Shown: piece after piece, positions 18,955 to 27,915 of the stretch
How the letters are laid out: each line of letters starts with the position of its first letter
How positions within the stretch are numbered: position 1 is the stretch's first letter
Assembly (NCBI GenBank): GCA_016719395.1
Contig: JADJZF010000006.1
Span: forward strand, 215,001-275,877
Origin: Candidatus Amarobacter glycogenicus
GTDB taxonomy: Bacteria; Chloroflexota; Dehalococcoidia; Tepidiformales; Tepidiformaceae
Length of the DNA stretch: 60,877 nt
Reading direction: 5' to 3'
The notes under the pieces: generated by a model
What the model saw: the letters and a program-made list of their open reading frames with translations, nothing else
Told to the model about the DNA's origin: nothing
The model's database searches: none
Program-made: the position numbers and the translations under genes

Positions 18955-20226
18955 CTAGCCCGGCCCGAACGCTTCGGCTGCTGCTTCGCCTGAGCGGACG
19001 GCGCCTTCGATGCACGCCTGGTGCGTCCAGTCCCCGGCGAACACGACCGGGGGCCGCCGCGTGTACGCGGCCATCCGCGTGAAGTGCCCCGGAGCCATGG
19101 TCGGCACGGCGTGGCGCCACTTCACCAGGTGCCGCACTTTCCAGGCTCGCAGCGGCGGCAGTTCCGGCACGATTGCGGCAGCGTCCGCCCAGAGCCGTTC
19201 AATCGCCTCGAAGTCCGGCAGGTCGATGAGGTCGTTGTTGTATGCCTCGTTCGCGCACACCAGCACCCACTGCCATCCCGGCGGGCAGGCGCCCCATGCC
19301 CCGTCGCTCCCGGACTGCCATTCGACGCTCGCGATTCGGCCCATCGGCAGTGGCCGCCGGTGTATCCGCGCGGGGGCATCGCCCGGCATCGCCAGGTAGA
19401 GGCGGCATTGCCCGGAATACTCGATGTGCTCGTAGTTGAGCTGCGCGACCCATCGCGGTTCGATCGCCCGCGTGACGAACGCGGCGCCTTGCGGCGGAGG
19501 CACGGCAACCACGACTCCGTCGACCGCCGCGCCCACGCTGTTCGCCACCACCTCCAGCCTGGAGCCGCCCTGTCGAATCATCTCGACGCGTGCGTTCAGC
19601 CGGACATCGACGTGCATGGCGATGCGTCGCCATGGCGCGTCCATGCCGTCGCGTACCTGGAAATACCGGGCGCGGGAGGCAGCGATCCACGAACGCAGGA
19701 ACTCCGCCGATTGCTCCGAGAGCGGCGCAAACAGGCCTTCGAACATCGGCGCAAAGAGAAACCTCTCGGCCGCCGGGCTCACCGGCATCATGTGTTGGCT
19801 GGCTGTTTCGTTGTCATTGAACGTGCGAAACCCGAGCGGGGGGTACCCTTCGAGCCAGTGCAGCCAGTTCCGGAGGCGCTCGCGTTCCTCTCCCGGGATG
19901 AGGTGTTCGCCCGCCGGAGTCCGAGGCAGACCCGCGCCAATGAACGACTTGCCATCGATCATCAACTCCGACGGTGCGGATGCTTTCATCGGCTGGAGCC
20001 GCCCGGTCTCGCCGAGCTCTTCGAACAGCCGCAACGTGCGCGTGTAGGCGCTCGTCAGCCAGCCTGCTCCAGTATCGAGATAGTGCCCCGGTGCGAACTG
20101 CGCACTGTGCGTCCGCCCGCCGACGTACGGCTGTGCTTCATACACCACCACGCGGTGGCCGGCCTGCACGAGCCGGTACGCCGCCGTTAGACCAGCCGCG
20201 CCTGCGCCAATCACGGCAATCTGCAT
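18955..20226 (-). CDS. FAD-dependent amine oxidase-like oxidoreductase
   Basis: 423 residues. Rossmann dinucleotide motif AVIGAGAAGLTAA at the N-terminus, then YEAQPYVGGRTHS, and a C-terminal FAD contact FAGDWTHQACIEGAVRSG. This layout matches flavin-containing amine oxidase/protoporphyrinogen-oxidase-like proteins; the substrate cannot be assigned. Start at 20226 is fixed by the Rossmann fold and by a TATACT -10 seven bases upstream. Co-transcribed with the HAD hydrolase. Confidence 0.88.
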   Translation of the reverse strand: MQIAVIGAGAAGLTAAYRLVQAGHRVVVYEAQPYVGGRTHSAQFAPGHYLDTGAGWLTSAYTRTLRLFEELGETGRLQPMKASAPSELMIDGKSFIGAGLPRTPAGEHLIPGEERERLRNWLHWLEGYPPLGFRTFNDNETASQHMMPVSPAAERFLFAPMFEGLFAPLSEQSAEFLRSWIAASRARYFQVRDGMDAPWRRIAMHVDVRLNARVEMIRQGGSRLEVVANSVGAAVDGVVVAVPPPQGAAFVTRAIEPRWVAQLNYEHIEYSGQCRLYLAMPGDAPARIHRRPLPMGRIASVEWQSGSDGAWGACPPGWQWVLVCANEAYNNDLIDLPDFEAIERLWADAAAIVPELPPLRAWKVRHLVKWRHAVPTMAPGHFTRMAAYTRRPPVVFAGDWTHQACIEGAVRSGEAAAEAFGPG

Positions 20227-20233
20227 CAGTTCG

Positions 20234-20239
20234 AGTATA
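20234..20239 (-). promoter_or_regulatory. -10 element of a leaderless gene
   Basis: TATACT on the minus strand, 7 nt before the ATG at 20226; no Shine-Dalgarno sequence is present. Confidence 0.6.
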
Positions 20240-20355
20240 CGGACAGGTCGATCCCGGTTGACCACCAACAGGGCAATCCGCGGGTAACAACTCGGGAAAC
20301 GTAGGAATTGCCCGTGGCTTAGACTCCTTCCACACCACGCGAATCGGAGGCCCTC

Positions 20356-21102
20356 ATGCACTGGTCAGCAGGCGCGCAGGTCGCCATGGGCGTCTCGGAA
20401 CGGCCATTTGTCGTCACCCGCGAAGGGGACCGGTTGCCCGGCATTCTCTGGATGCCCGAGCACGCTTCCGGCCCCGTGCCGCTCGTGCTCATCGGACACG
20501 GCGGACAGAGCGAGAAGCGAAACCCAAATGGCCTCGCCCTGGCGCGCCGCTTTGTGAGGCGCCACGGCTTCGCCGTCGCTGCCATCGATGCGATCGATCA
20601 CGGCGAACGCGGACCAATTGTCGTCAGCGAAGATCCGGCAGGACACCCGGACTACATCGCGCTGTGGAAGAAGCCCGAGACCTTCGACCGCATGGTCGCC
20701 GACTGGAGCGCGACCCTCGACGCGCTGGTGGTGCAGCCAGGGATCGACGGCTCTCGCGTCGGTTATTGGGGACTCTCGATGGGGACGATGCTCGGACTGC
20801 CGTTCGTGGCCGCAGAACCACGAGTGAAGGCGGCCGTCCTCGGGCTTTGTGGCTTCGCTGGCAGGAGCGCGATTCGTGGCCGCTTTGGCGAACGCCACCG
20901 GGTCGATGCTCCGCACGTCACCGTCCCCACGTTGTTCGTCGTGCAGTGGGATGACGAGCGGTTCGACCGCGACGGTGCGTTCGAGCTTTTCGGCCTGCTC
21001 GGTTCAGCCGATAAGCGAATGCACGTCTATCCGGGCCTGCACGCGGAAGTCCCGCCGGAAGGCACCGACGCCACACGCGAGTTCCTCGCCGCGCATCTCT
21101 AG
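20356..21102 (+). CDS. Alpha/beta hydrolase (dienelactone-hydrolase-like)
   Basis: 248 residues. The nucleophile elbow is GYWGLSMGT (Ser), the acid is probably in QWDDERFD and the His in GLHAEVP, in family order. LIGHGG provides the oxyanion loop. Soluble, with no signal peptide. Start at 20356 has CGGAGG 7 nt upstream. Likely an esterase or peptidase-like hydrolase; substrate unknown. Confidence 0.87.
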   Translation: MHWSAGAQVAMGVSERPFVVTREGDRLPGILWMPEHASGPVPLVLIGHGGQSEKRNPNGLALARRFVRRHGFAVAAIDAIDHGERGPIVVSEDPAGHPDYIALWKKPETFDRMVADWSATLDALVVQPGIDGSRVGYWGLSMGTMLGLPFVAAEPRVKAAVLGLCGFAGRSAIRGRFGERHRVDAPHVTVPTLFVVQWDDERFDRDGAFELFGLLGSADKRMHVYPGLHAEVPPEGTDATREFLAAHL

Positions 21103-21109
21103 CAGCAGT

Positions 21110-21409
21110 TCAGGCCGAACGCGCCTCGTCCGGCTCTGCGTTTGCCTCCCCACTCGCGACGAGGAAACGCCCCGCCGCCGCATGGCGTTGCGGAGCGGTC
21201 TCGACCACGGGGACCGCGCCATTCGTTGCAAGGGCATCGCCGTTCGTGACCCAGTCATTCAGGATCGCGCGCGCGACTTCGCCGGCGTCGGGCAGGTACG
21301 TGCCCTCCCGGATCTGCTTGCGGAGTTCCATCACGCGGCGGGTGCGGTCGTCGAAAGGGACCGGGTCGTTGGCCGGGTTGCCGTCCGGTGTATGCGTGGT
21401 GTCTGCCAT
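21110..21409 (-). CDS. Small protein with FlgM-like (anti-sigma-28) segment
   Basis: 99 residues. Residues about 24-53 (VMELRKQIREGTYLPDAGEVAR...) resemble the sigma-binding C-terminal region of FlgM, here followed by an extra Ala/Glu-rich tail. GGAGGG lies before the ATG. No flagellar gene is in the window, so the FlgM reading is tentative; a generic helical protein is the alternative. Confidence 0.6.
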   Translation of the reverse strand: MADTTHTPDGNPANDPVPFDDRTRRVMELRKQIREGTYLPDAGEVARAILNDWVTNGDALATNGAVPVVETAPQRHAAAGRFLVASGEANAEPDEARSA

Positions 21410-21541
21410 GTGAAGTCCCTCCAGAAGGGTTACACCTTAGGAAACGGCAGGTGTTCACGGTGTCTTGAGGGTGTCTAACGCGTTTCTGTCGGTTTCTTCA
21501 CAAACGTATGCAAGGGTCTGCCCTCATACGGGCCCGTCTGC

Positions 21542-21564
21542 CTCCCGGCCGCGCACGCCGGGAG
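21542..21564. terminator. Hairpin after the second acyl-CoA dehydrogenase
   Basis: CTCCCGGC and GCCGGGAG pair perfectly around CGCGCAC, 11 bp from the stop of the minus-strand dehydrogenase. No clear U-tract, so factor-dependent or purely structural. The rest of 21410-21574 shows no gene. Confidence 0.45.
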
Positions 21565-21574
21565 ATTCGTGATT

Positions 21575-22726
21575 TCACTCGCGCGGTAGGCCGAGACCGC
21601 GTGTGGCTATCACCGAGCGCTGGATCTCGCTCGTACCGCCCTCGATCGTGTTCGCGACGCTCCGCAGCAGCCCGTAGCGATACGGCACCGCCCTGGAAAC
21701 CGGCCGGTGCGCCTGCCCCTCCATCCCGAACACTTGCAGCGCCGTCGCCGCGATCCGCTGCTGAAGCTCCGCCCCGAACAGCTTCGCCATCTGCGCTTCC
21801 CGCGTTGGCGCGATCCCGGTCTTCCCCTGCCGTGACGCGATGTAGTACGCCATGTTCCTCAGCAGCGCGACGCCGATCGCCTCATCAACCAGCCGGTGCT
21901 TGACCGCGTTATCAATTCGCGGCTTCTCCGTGCGCAGGTAGGTCACGAGGTCATCGACCATCCGCCGCGAGTTGGAGGTCGCACCGATTGACGAGCGTTC
22001 GAAGTCGAGACCGACCGCGACGTTGTACCAGCCCCGGTTCTCTTCGCCCACCAGGTTGGCAGCCGGGACACGCACATCTTCGAAGAAGATCTCGTTGAAC
22101 TCGTGCGTGCCTGCCATGTTCACCAGCGGTCGAATGGTGATTCCGGGAGTGTCCATCTTGATTGCGAAGGTCGAGAGGCCCTTGTGCTTCGGCACGTCCG
22201 GGTCGGTGCGGACTGCCAGCCAACCCCAGTCGGCGTAGTGCCCGAACGACGTCCAGATCTTCTGGCCGTTGATGATGTAGTCATCGCCATCGCGGACCGC
22301 TCGTGTCTGCATGGCCGCCAGGTCGCTCCCGGCGCCAGGTTCACTGTAGAGCGTGCACCAGAGGTCGCTCCCGTCGGCGATGCGCGAGAGGTACTGCGCC
22401 TTCTGGTCATCCCGTCCGTAAAGCATCACGACCGGACCCACCCACGCAACGCCCATGTTCATCGTCCCGGGGACGCCGTGGTAGGCCATCTGCTCGTTGA
22501 AAATCAGTTGTTGCATCGGCGAAGCCCCAAGCCCGCCGAATTCCTTCGGCCAGGGCAGGGCGAGCCAGTGCTTCGCCGCCAGCCGTGTCATGATCTGGCG
22601 CTCGATCCTCAGCGCCTCTGCGAACGACTCGTGCTCCCTATCCCATCCGTCGGGAAGCCCCTGCTCGATGAAGTCGACCACTTCCTGTTGGAAGGCGGTC
22701 TGATCGGCGTCGAGGTGGAAGTTCAT
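21575..22726 (-). CDS. Acyl-CoA dehydrogenase (second copy)
   Basis: 383 residues, MNFHLDADQTAFQQEV at the start, FAD/substrate loop LYSEPGAGSDLAAMQ, IWTSFGHYADW, and C-terminal GGTSEIQRSVIATRGLGLPRE. Acts as a flavin acyl-CoA oxidising enzyme coupled to ETF. The preceding GAGAG gives a ribosome site. Diverged from the copy at 16979, sharing mainly family motifs. Confidence 0.93.
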   Translation of the reverse strand: MNFHLDADQTAFQQEVVDFIEQGLPDGWDREHESFAEALRIERQIMTRLAAKHWLALPWPKEFGGLGASPMQQLIFNEQMAYHGVPGTMNMGVAWVGPVVMLYGRDDQKAQYLSRIADGSDLWCTLYSEPGAGSDLAAMQTRAVRDGDDYIINGQKIWTSFGHYADWGWLAVRTDPDVPKHKGLSTFAIKMDTPGITIRPLVNMAGTHEFNEIFFEDVRVPAANLVGEENRGWYNVAVGLDFERSSIGATSNSRRMVDDLVTYLRTEKPRIDNAVKHRLVDEAIGVALLRNMAYYIASRQGKTGIAPTREAQMAKLFGAELQQRIAATALQVFGMEGQAHRPVSRAVPYRYGLLRSVANTIEGGTSEIQRSVIATRGLGLPRE

Positions 22727-22918
22727 GTCGTGGCTCTCTCAGTCAGCGTGTTGCTTCGACAAGTCTACGCGTCACTCCGCCCGTCGGACGCCCGGCGAAT
22801 GGAAGCTTGCTCGTCGAAACCATGTTCGCCGGATCCTGGTCCTCCGGTGGCGGCGCCGTGGGCGAACGCTCTCTCCAACCGCAATCGCCCGTCGATTCTC
22901 ACTGTAGGAGCGCAATGT

Positions 22919-23539
22919 ATGGAATGCGGCGAATGTGGTTCTTCCATCCGTGACGAGGCGCGCGTGTGCCTTTCCTGCGGGGAGATCGTGCGCCGCCGGG
23001 TGGCGGCCGCCGACCGTCTCCAGGCCGTCCCCGCCGGGGTACCCCACTGGATCGCCTTCGATGATCCGCGCGGCGCCGAAGTTGGCTTCTACGGCGCCTC
23101 TCGTGTCCAGCGCATACTGGCTGGCCTCATCGACGCGCTGATTCTCGGCGCCATCGCCTTCGCGCTCTCGTTAGTCGTCGGCCGCGAGGCCGCAACCCTC
23201 AACAGCGATGGGACCGTCACCTTCGACTGGGTCCGCATCGTCCCCTTCGTCGCCCTTGGCGCCACCTATCACATCGCCTTCCCGGCCTCGGCCTGGCAGG
23301 CGACCCCGGGCAAGAAGTTCATCGGCCTCCGCGTCACCACCCTGGAACACGAACGTCTCACGCTCGTCCAGGCGATAGGCCGCTGGGCAGCCCTGCAAGT
23401 TTGTTTCTGCATCGTGTTCCCCCTGGCGGCGATGGTCGCGGTCCTGGGATGCATCGCCGTCCCCCTCGCCTTTCTCATCCTCATGGGCGACGGGCGTTCA
23501 CCCTGGGACGCCATGGCCGGTACCCAGGTCGTGGACTGA
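22919..23539 (+). CDS. RDD-family membrane protein with N-terminal zinc ribbon
   Basis: 206 residues. Two CxxC knuckles (CGECGSSI and CLSCGE) in the first 25 residues form a zinc ribbon, followed by an RDD domain with about three membrane helices: RVQRILAGLIDALILG opening helix, TPGKKFIGLRV turn, and a hydrophobic C-terminus. Function unknown; RDD proteins are often transport- or stress-linked. Start ATG 22919 has AGGAG 8 nt upstream; a longer open frame upstream is non-coding in composition. Confidence 0.85.
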   Translation: MECGECGSSIRDEARVCLSCGEIVRRRVAAADRLQAVPAGVPHWIAFDDPRGAEVGFYGASRVQRILAGLIDALILGAIAFALSLVVGREAATLNSDGTVTFDWVRIVPFVALGATYHIAFPASAWQATPGKKFIGLRVTTLEHERLTLVQAIGRWAALQVCFCIVFPLAAMVAVLGCIAVPLAFLILMGDGRSPWDAMAGTQVVD

Positions 23540-23706
23540 AGGCTGGCCCGCCGCATTGCCGGTCAAATAGCCGCCTCACAGTGTGAAGATTTCGCCCAAA
23601 TCACGGATTCGCATTGACAGTAGTGGTAGCCTCTCCGATGGCCACGGGGTGACCCGCGACCTGGCGATGAGGTGTTCTGAGGGCGCCAGAATCGAGGTCT
23701 TGGTCA

Positions 23707-24072
23707 ATGTCCGTCTATCTTGGGTACTACCGGCCCACCGCAACCTATCGTGAAGCGAACGAAACGCGCGCCCGCCAGGGCGACACAACACTCGATCCGA
23801 AGTTCGCCCAGATCGTCGTCGATCTTCCCTTGAAGCTGCCTGCGGGCTGCTCCATCCTCGGGTCCTTCGCGCCGGCCGGCGGCTCGCCCGACAACCCGCC
23901 GAACGTGATGATCATCGAGACATCCGACACCGCCCACCTGGGCTTCATTTCCAACTACTACGCCGGATACCTGCAATTCCAGTGGTTCCCGGCCACTTCC
24001 GTCGGAGCGAACAAGAACCAGCGCGAAGAGTGGCGGCAGGCTGCGGCCGCGCCGCCGGCTGTCACCCGCTAA
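23707..24072 (+). CDS. Conserved hypothetical protein (DUF3303-like)
   Basis: 121 residues, soluble, single small alpha/beta domain. Resembles DUF3303-type proteins in IIETSDTAHLGFISNYYAGY and QFQWFPAT. No catalytic motif recognised. Weak GAGG upstream and a CAGAAT -10 candidate about 14 nt before the ATG. Bases 23540-23706 upstream hold no gene. Confidence 0.75.
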   Translation: MSVYLGYYRPTATYREANETRARQGDTTLDPKFAQIVVDLPLKLPAGCSILGSFAPAGGSPDNPPNVMIIETSDTAHLGFISNYYAGYLQFQWFPATSVGANKNQREEWRQAAAAPPAVTR

Positions 24073-24137
24073 CGTCACCGCCCTCAGAACACCGCCACCT
24101 CCTCGCACCCGAGCACAGATTCAGTCCTCCGCCCGCC

Positions 24138-24143
24138 TATAAT
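24138..24143 (+). promoter_or_regulatory. -10 element of leaderless polA
   Basis: Perfect TATAAT, exactly 6 nt before the GTG at 24150. It decides the start: the open frame extends to 23982 but that would overlap the upstream gene and give a non-family N-terminus. Confidence 0.75.
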
Positions 24144-24149
24144 CCCACG

Positions 24150-26882
24150 GTGCCGTCTCCATCCACCTCGAAACCCCGCCTCGTCGTGCTCGACTCGCAT
24201 GGCATCCTCTACCGCGCCTTCTTCGCGATGGCGAACTCCGATAACCCGCTCATGACTTCGAAAGGCGAACTCACTTTCGCCACGCACGGTTACGCCGAAA
24301 CCCTCATCCGCGTGCTCGATCTCTTGAAGCCCACCCACATCTGCGCCGCCTGGGACGCGCACGGGCCGACTTTCCGCCACGAGGCGAGTGCCGCCTACAA
24401 GGCAACCAGGCGCGAGACGCCGTCGGAGCTCATCGTCCAGATGAAGCGCGTCCGCGAGATGCTGGACGCCTTCGGCATTCCGGTTTTCGAGATGCCCGGC
24501 TACGAGGCCGACGATGTCGCTGGGACCATCGCGAAACAGGTTGCTGCGAACGGCATGGAGACCTACATCGCGACCCTCGATACAGACCTCGTGCAGCTCA
24601 TCGGCCCCAACATCAACCTCTTCATGTTCCGGCCTTACCAGCGCGATACCGTCGACTACAACGAGGCTCGTGCCGCCGAACGCTACGGTTTCAGCCCGAA
24701 GCACACGATCGACTACAAGGCACTCAAGGGAGACACGAGCGACAACGTTGAGGGCATCAAGGGCATCGGCGAAAAGACTGCTACCGACCTCATCCGCCAG
24801 TTCGGCGGCGTCCCCCAGATCTACGAAAACATCGAACTGACGAAGGGCGCGCTCAAGCAGAAGCTCGTCGACGGCCGTGAAATCGCCTTCCGCAACCTGG
24901 ACCTGGTCACCATCCACACCGATCTGCCCATCGACTTCGACCTCGATAAGTGCCGCGTGAAGGACTTCGACCGCGAAAAGGTAATGGCACTCTTCCGCGA
25001 GCTGGAATTCCGGATGCTCGCCCATCGGCTTGATGAAGTGCTCGGTTCGAAGCCGGCCCAGGAGCTCGTCGAAGCCGAAACCGACTACGTCACCGTCGGC
25101 ACCGATGCCGGCCTTGCCGAGCTTGCGGTTACCCTCCGGGACGCCGGGCACTTCGGCGTTGCCACCGTCTCGTCGACTGGCGACTCGGCCCATCCCCTGT
25201 TGCTCGGTCTCTCCTTCGCCACGGAACCGGGCAAAGCCTGGTATGTACCGGTCGGTCACGCCCCCCGGCTCGATGCGTCCCTTGAACAGGCTTCCATGGC
25301 GAGTGTGCGTGCCACGCTCGGGCCGCTTCTCGCCGATCCTGCGCTGAAGAAGACCGCCTACAACACCAAGTACCTCATGCACCAGCTCGAAGCGAACGGG
25401 ATGTCACTCGCCGGCTACGAGTTCGACATCGCCATCGCGGCCTTCCTCCTCGGGGAGACCTCGTCGACGCTTGGCGCCCTCGTCAACGAACGGCTCGGCG
25501 TCGAGCTGGTGACGGTGGCATCGCTCACGGGCAGCGGCCGGAACGCCATCCTGCTCTCGCAAGCCGATCCTGAGCAGGTCGCACGCCACGCCTGCCAGCA
25601 GTCCGAGACGCTGCTCCGCGTCCGCCCGCCACTCGAGGCCCAGCTGAACGAACGCGGCCAATGGCCCCTCTTCAACGACATGGAGATGCCGCTCATGCCC
25701 GTGCTTTATCGCATGGAGCGGGCGGGCATCGCTGTCGATGTGAGCGTCCTGCGTGACATCTCCCGCACGCTGGCTACTGATGCTGAGAGGGCAGAGCGGG
25801 AGATCTACACCATCGTCGGACACGAGTTCAACATCGGCAGCCCGAAGCAACTGAGCGACATCCTCTTCGGAGAGCTCGGCCTTCCCAAGACGCGCAAGAC
25901 GACGCAGGGCTACAGCACCGACCAGCGCTCGCTCGAGAGTCTCCGCTCCGTGGCGCCGATTATTGACCTCATCTTCAGCTACCGGGAGCTGACCAAGCTC
26001 AAGTCCACTTACACCGATGCGCTCCCGGCTACCGTCGCCGCTGACGGCCGCATTCATACGGACTTCCAACAGACCGTGGCGGCCACGGGGCGCCTCAGCA
26101 GTACCAACCCCAATCTCCAGAACATCCCCGTCCGCACCGATACCGGCCGCGACATTCGCCGCGCCTTCGTTGCTTCGACATACGACGACCCGTGGTTCGT
26201 CGCCGGCGACTACTCCCAGATCGAGCTCCGCGTGCTCGCTCATGTCACGAAGGATGAGGGGCTCGTCTCCGCCTTCCTCGCCGACCAGGACATTCACCGT
26301 GCGACGGCCGCCACGGTCTACGGCGTGACCCCGGGAGAGGTCACCCGGCAGATGCGTGATACGGCCAAGATGGTGAACTTCGGCATCGCCTACGGCATGG
26401 GTGAGTTCGGGCTCGCGAGCCGCACCGGCATGACTCGCGAAGAGGCCGAGGCGTTCATCACCACCTACTATCGGAACTTCCCCGGCATCGCTCTCTGGCA
26501 ACAGCAGACGCTCTCCTCCACCCGCGAGAAGGGCTACGCCGAGACGCTGTTCGGCCGCCGCCGCTACCTCCCCGCCATCCGCAGCACGAACTTCCAGGTC
26601 CGCTCCGCCGCGGAACGCGAAGCCATCAACATGCCTATCCAGGGCACCGCCGCCGACATCATCAAGGTCGCGATGATCCGGGTGGACGCCGAACTGCGCG
26701 AGCGCGAACTTCGCAGCCGGATGATCCTCCAGGTGCACGACGAACTCATTTTCGAATGCCCCGCCGATGAGGTGGACGCCATCCGCGAACTGGCAACCCG
26801 CATCATGCCCGCCGGCCTGGAGATGAACGTCCCCCTGAAGGTGGATCTGAAACAGGGCAAGAACTGGGGCGGGATGGCGTAG
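24150..26882 (+). CDS. polA: DNA polymerase I
   Basis: 910 residues: N-terminal 5'-3' flap exonuclease domain (about 10-290, LVVLDSHGILYRAFFAM onward, with helix-hairpin-helix GIKGIGEKTA), a 3'-5' exonuclease-fold domain (about 310-490) and the polymerase domain (about 520-910). Polymerase motifs are DYSQIELRVLAH (A), RDTAKMVNFGIAYGMGEFG (B) and QVHDELIFE (C). The middle domain lacks the catalytic acids of motif I (VATVSSTGD) and motif II (AYNTKYLMHQL), so proofreading is probably lost, as in Thermus and many Chloroflexota. Repairs DNA and removes Okazaki RNA. Leaderless GTG start. Confidence 0.97.
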   Translation: MPSPSTSKPRLVVLDSHGILYRAFFAMANSDNPLMTSKGELTFATHGYAETLIRVLDLLKPTHICAAWDAHGPTFRHEASAAYKATRRETPSELIVQMKRVREMLDAFGIPVFEMPGYEADDVAGTIAKQVAANGMETYIATLDTDLVQLIGPNINLFMFRPYQRDTVDYNEARAAERYGFSPKHTIDYKALKGDTSDNVEGIKGIGEKTATDLIRQFGGVPQIYENIELTKGALKQKLVDGREIAFRNLDLVTIHTDLPIDFDLDKCRVKDFDREKVMALFRELEFRMLAHRLDEVLGSKPAQELVEAETDYVTVGTDAGLAELAVTLRDAGHFGVATVSSTGDSAHPLLLGLSFATEPGKAWYVPVGHAPRLDASLEQASMASVRATLGPLLADPALKKTAYNTKYLMHQLEANGMSLAGYEFDIAIAAFLLGETSSTLGALVNERLGVELVTVASLTGSGRNAILLSQADPEQVARHACQQSETLLRVRPPLEAQLNERGQWPLFNDMEMPLMPVLYRMERAGIAVDVSVLRDISRTLATDAERAEREIYTIVGHEFNIGSPKQLSDILFGELGLPKTRKTTQGYSTDQRSLESLRSVAPIIDLIFSYRELTKLKSTYTDALPATVAADGRIHTDFQQTVAATGRLSSTNPNLQNIPVRTDTGRDIRRAFVASTYDDPWFVAGDYSQIELRVLAHVTKDEGLVSAFLADQDIHRATAATVYGVTPGEVTRQMRDTAKMVNFGIAYGMGEFGLASRTGMTREEAEAFITTYYRNFPGIALWQQQTLSSTREKGYAETLFGRRRYLPAIRSTNFQVRSAAEREAINMPIQGTAADIIKVAMIRVDAELRERELRSRMILQVHDELIFECPADEVDAIRELATRIMPAGLEMNVPLKVDLKQGKNWGGMA

Positions 26883-27057
26883 CGCTAGTGCGCAAATTGG
26901 GCATGTTCACTGGAGAGTCGTGTGACGGAGATCAGGTTCAGCCAGCTTCCTCGCGCGGAGTGACCGTTGTGGCTTCGGCCGCAGCGGAAACAATCCCACC
27001 CCGGACTCGACTTATGCCCTCGAATCGACAATCGCCGATCGCCAATCAACAATGGTC
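26883..27057. other. Intergenic region before rnpB
   Basis: No gene seen. The last part contains short AATCG/AATC-type repeats (27020-27050) just before the RNA 5' end; the rnpB promoter should be here but I see no clear -10. Confidence 0.4.
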
Positions 27058-27418
27058 AGGTTCAGTGGGCCGGGTGACCGCTGGGGAGCTTGCTCCGCAG
27101 AGGAAAGTCCGGACTCCTGCGGGCAGGGTGCCAGGTAACGCCTGGGCGGCGTGAGCCGACGGAAAGTGCAACAGAAACATACCGCCTGTCTTCGGATGGG
27201 TAAGGTTGAAATGGTGCGGTAAGAGCGCACCGGCGTCCTGGCAACAGTACGGCCGTGAAAACCCCACCCGGAGCAAGGCCAAATAGGGGAGAAGGGCTGC
27301 CCGCCCCGTTCGTACTCCCGGGTTGGCTGCTAGAGCGCCGCAGCGATGCGGCGTCGAGAGAAATGGTCACACAGCCCTTCGGGGTGGACAGAATCCGGCT
27401 TACAGGCCCGCTGAACCT
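27058..27418 (+). ncRNA. rnpB: RNase P RNA, bacterial type A
   Basis: 5' and 3' ends pair as P1 (AGGTTCAG near 27058 with CTGAACCT at 27411). Universal blocks are present: GAGGAAAGTCCGG (27100 area), the J/L region AACAGAAACATACCGCC, and GAGAGAAATGGTCAC followed by ACAGAATCCGGCTTA. About 361 nt. It is the catalytic RNA that matures tRNA 5' ends. Ends are set by the P1 pairing. Confidence 0.95.
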
Positions 27419-27449
27419 CTCTATCATTCGCTCCTCAACGGAGGGACCC

Positions 27450-27851
27450 ATGGCACTCGAAGACCTCAAACCTGGAGCGACCGCGTCGCGCTCTGTCACC
27501 GCCGCGCCCGAACACTTCGCCAGCAAGATCGTCACGGGCACGCCCGACGTCTTCAGCACACCCGCGCTCGGCGCCCTCGTCGAAAAGACCGCCGCCGAGT
27601 GGGTTGGCGCGCACTTGAACGCGGACCAGATGACCGTCGGCGCCCAGATCGTCATCAATCACACCGCCGCCACGCCCGAGGGACTCACCGTCACCGCCAC
27701 CGTCACCCTGGCTGGCGTCGACGGCCGCAAGCTCGACTTCACCTGGACCGCCACCGATGGCATCGATGACGTCGGCAACGGGACGCACCAGCGTTTCATC
27801 GTCGACCGGCCGCGGTTCGAACAGAGGCTGGCGACCAAGCGCCAGGGGTGA
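27450..27851 (+). CDS. Thioesterase, fluoroacetyl-CoA-type hotdog family
   Basis: 133 residues of a single hotdog domain with TPALGALVEKTAAEW and NHTAATPEG, the Thr/Glu/His arrangement of FlK-type thioesterases, and TATVTLAGVDGRKLDFTW in the central sheet. Family members hydrolyse short acyl-CoA. Start at 27450 has CGGAGGG 5 nt upstream; the frame is open into rnpB but that part is RNA. Confidence 0.87.
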   Translation: MALEDLKPGATASRSVTAAPEHFASKIVTGTPDVFSTPALGALVEKTAAEWVGAHLNADQMTVGAQIVINHTAATPEGLTVTATVTLAGVDGRKLDFTWTATDGIDDVGNGTHQRFIVDRPRFEQRLATKRQG

Positions 27852-27915
27852 CGCCTGACACTCCCGCGCCGGTTCGCTACGATCGGATCACCTGACCCTT
27901 AGCCGGAGCCGCTGC

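Noticed and set aside
22103..22918. N-terminal extension of the RDD protein frame into the acyl-CoA dehydrogenase region
   Set aside because: Antisense to a real gene and the zinc-ribbon Met at 22919 has a ribosome site.
23982..24149. 56-residue N-terminal extension of polA
   Set aside because: Overlaps the preceding gene, is not family-like, and a perfect -10 precedes GTG 24150.
27020..27050. Short AATCG-type repeats as a CRISPR or iteron array
   Set aside because: Only a few 5-8 base imperfect copies without regular spacing.
26888..27154. Open frame across the start of rnpB
   Set aside because: Overlaps RNase P RNA and has no recognisable protein features.
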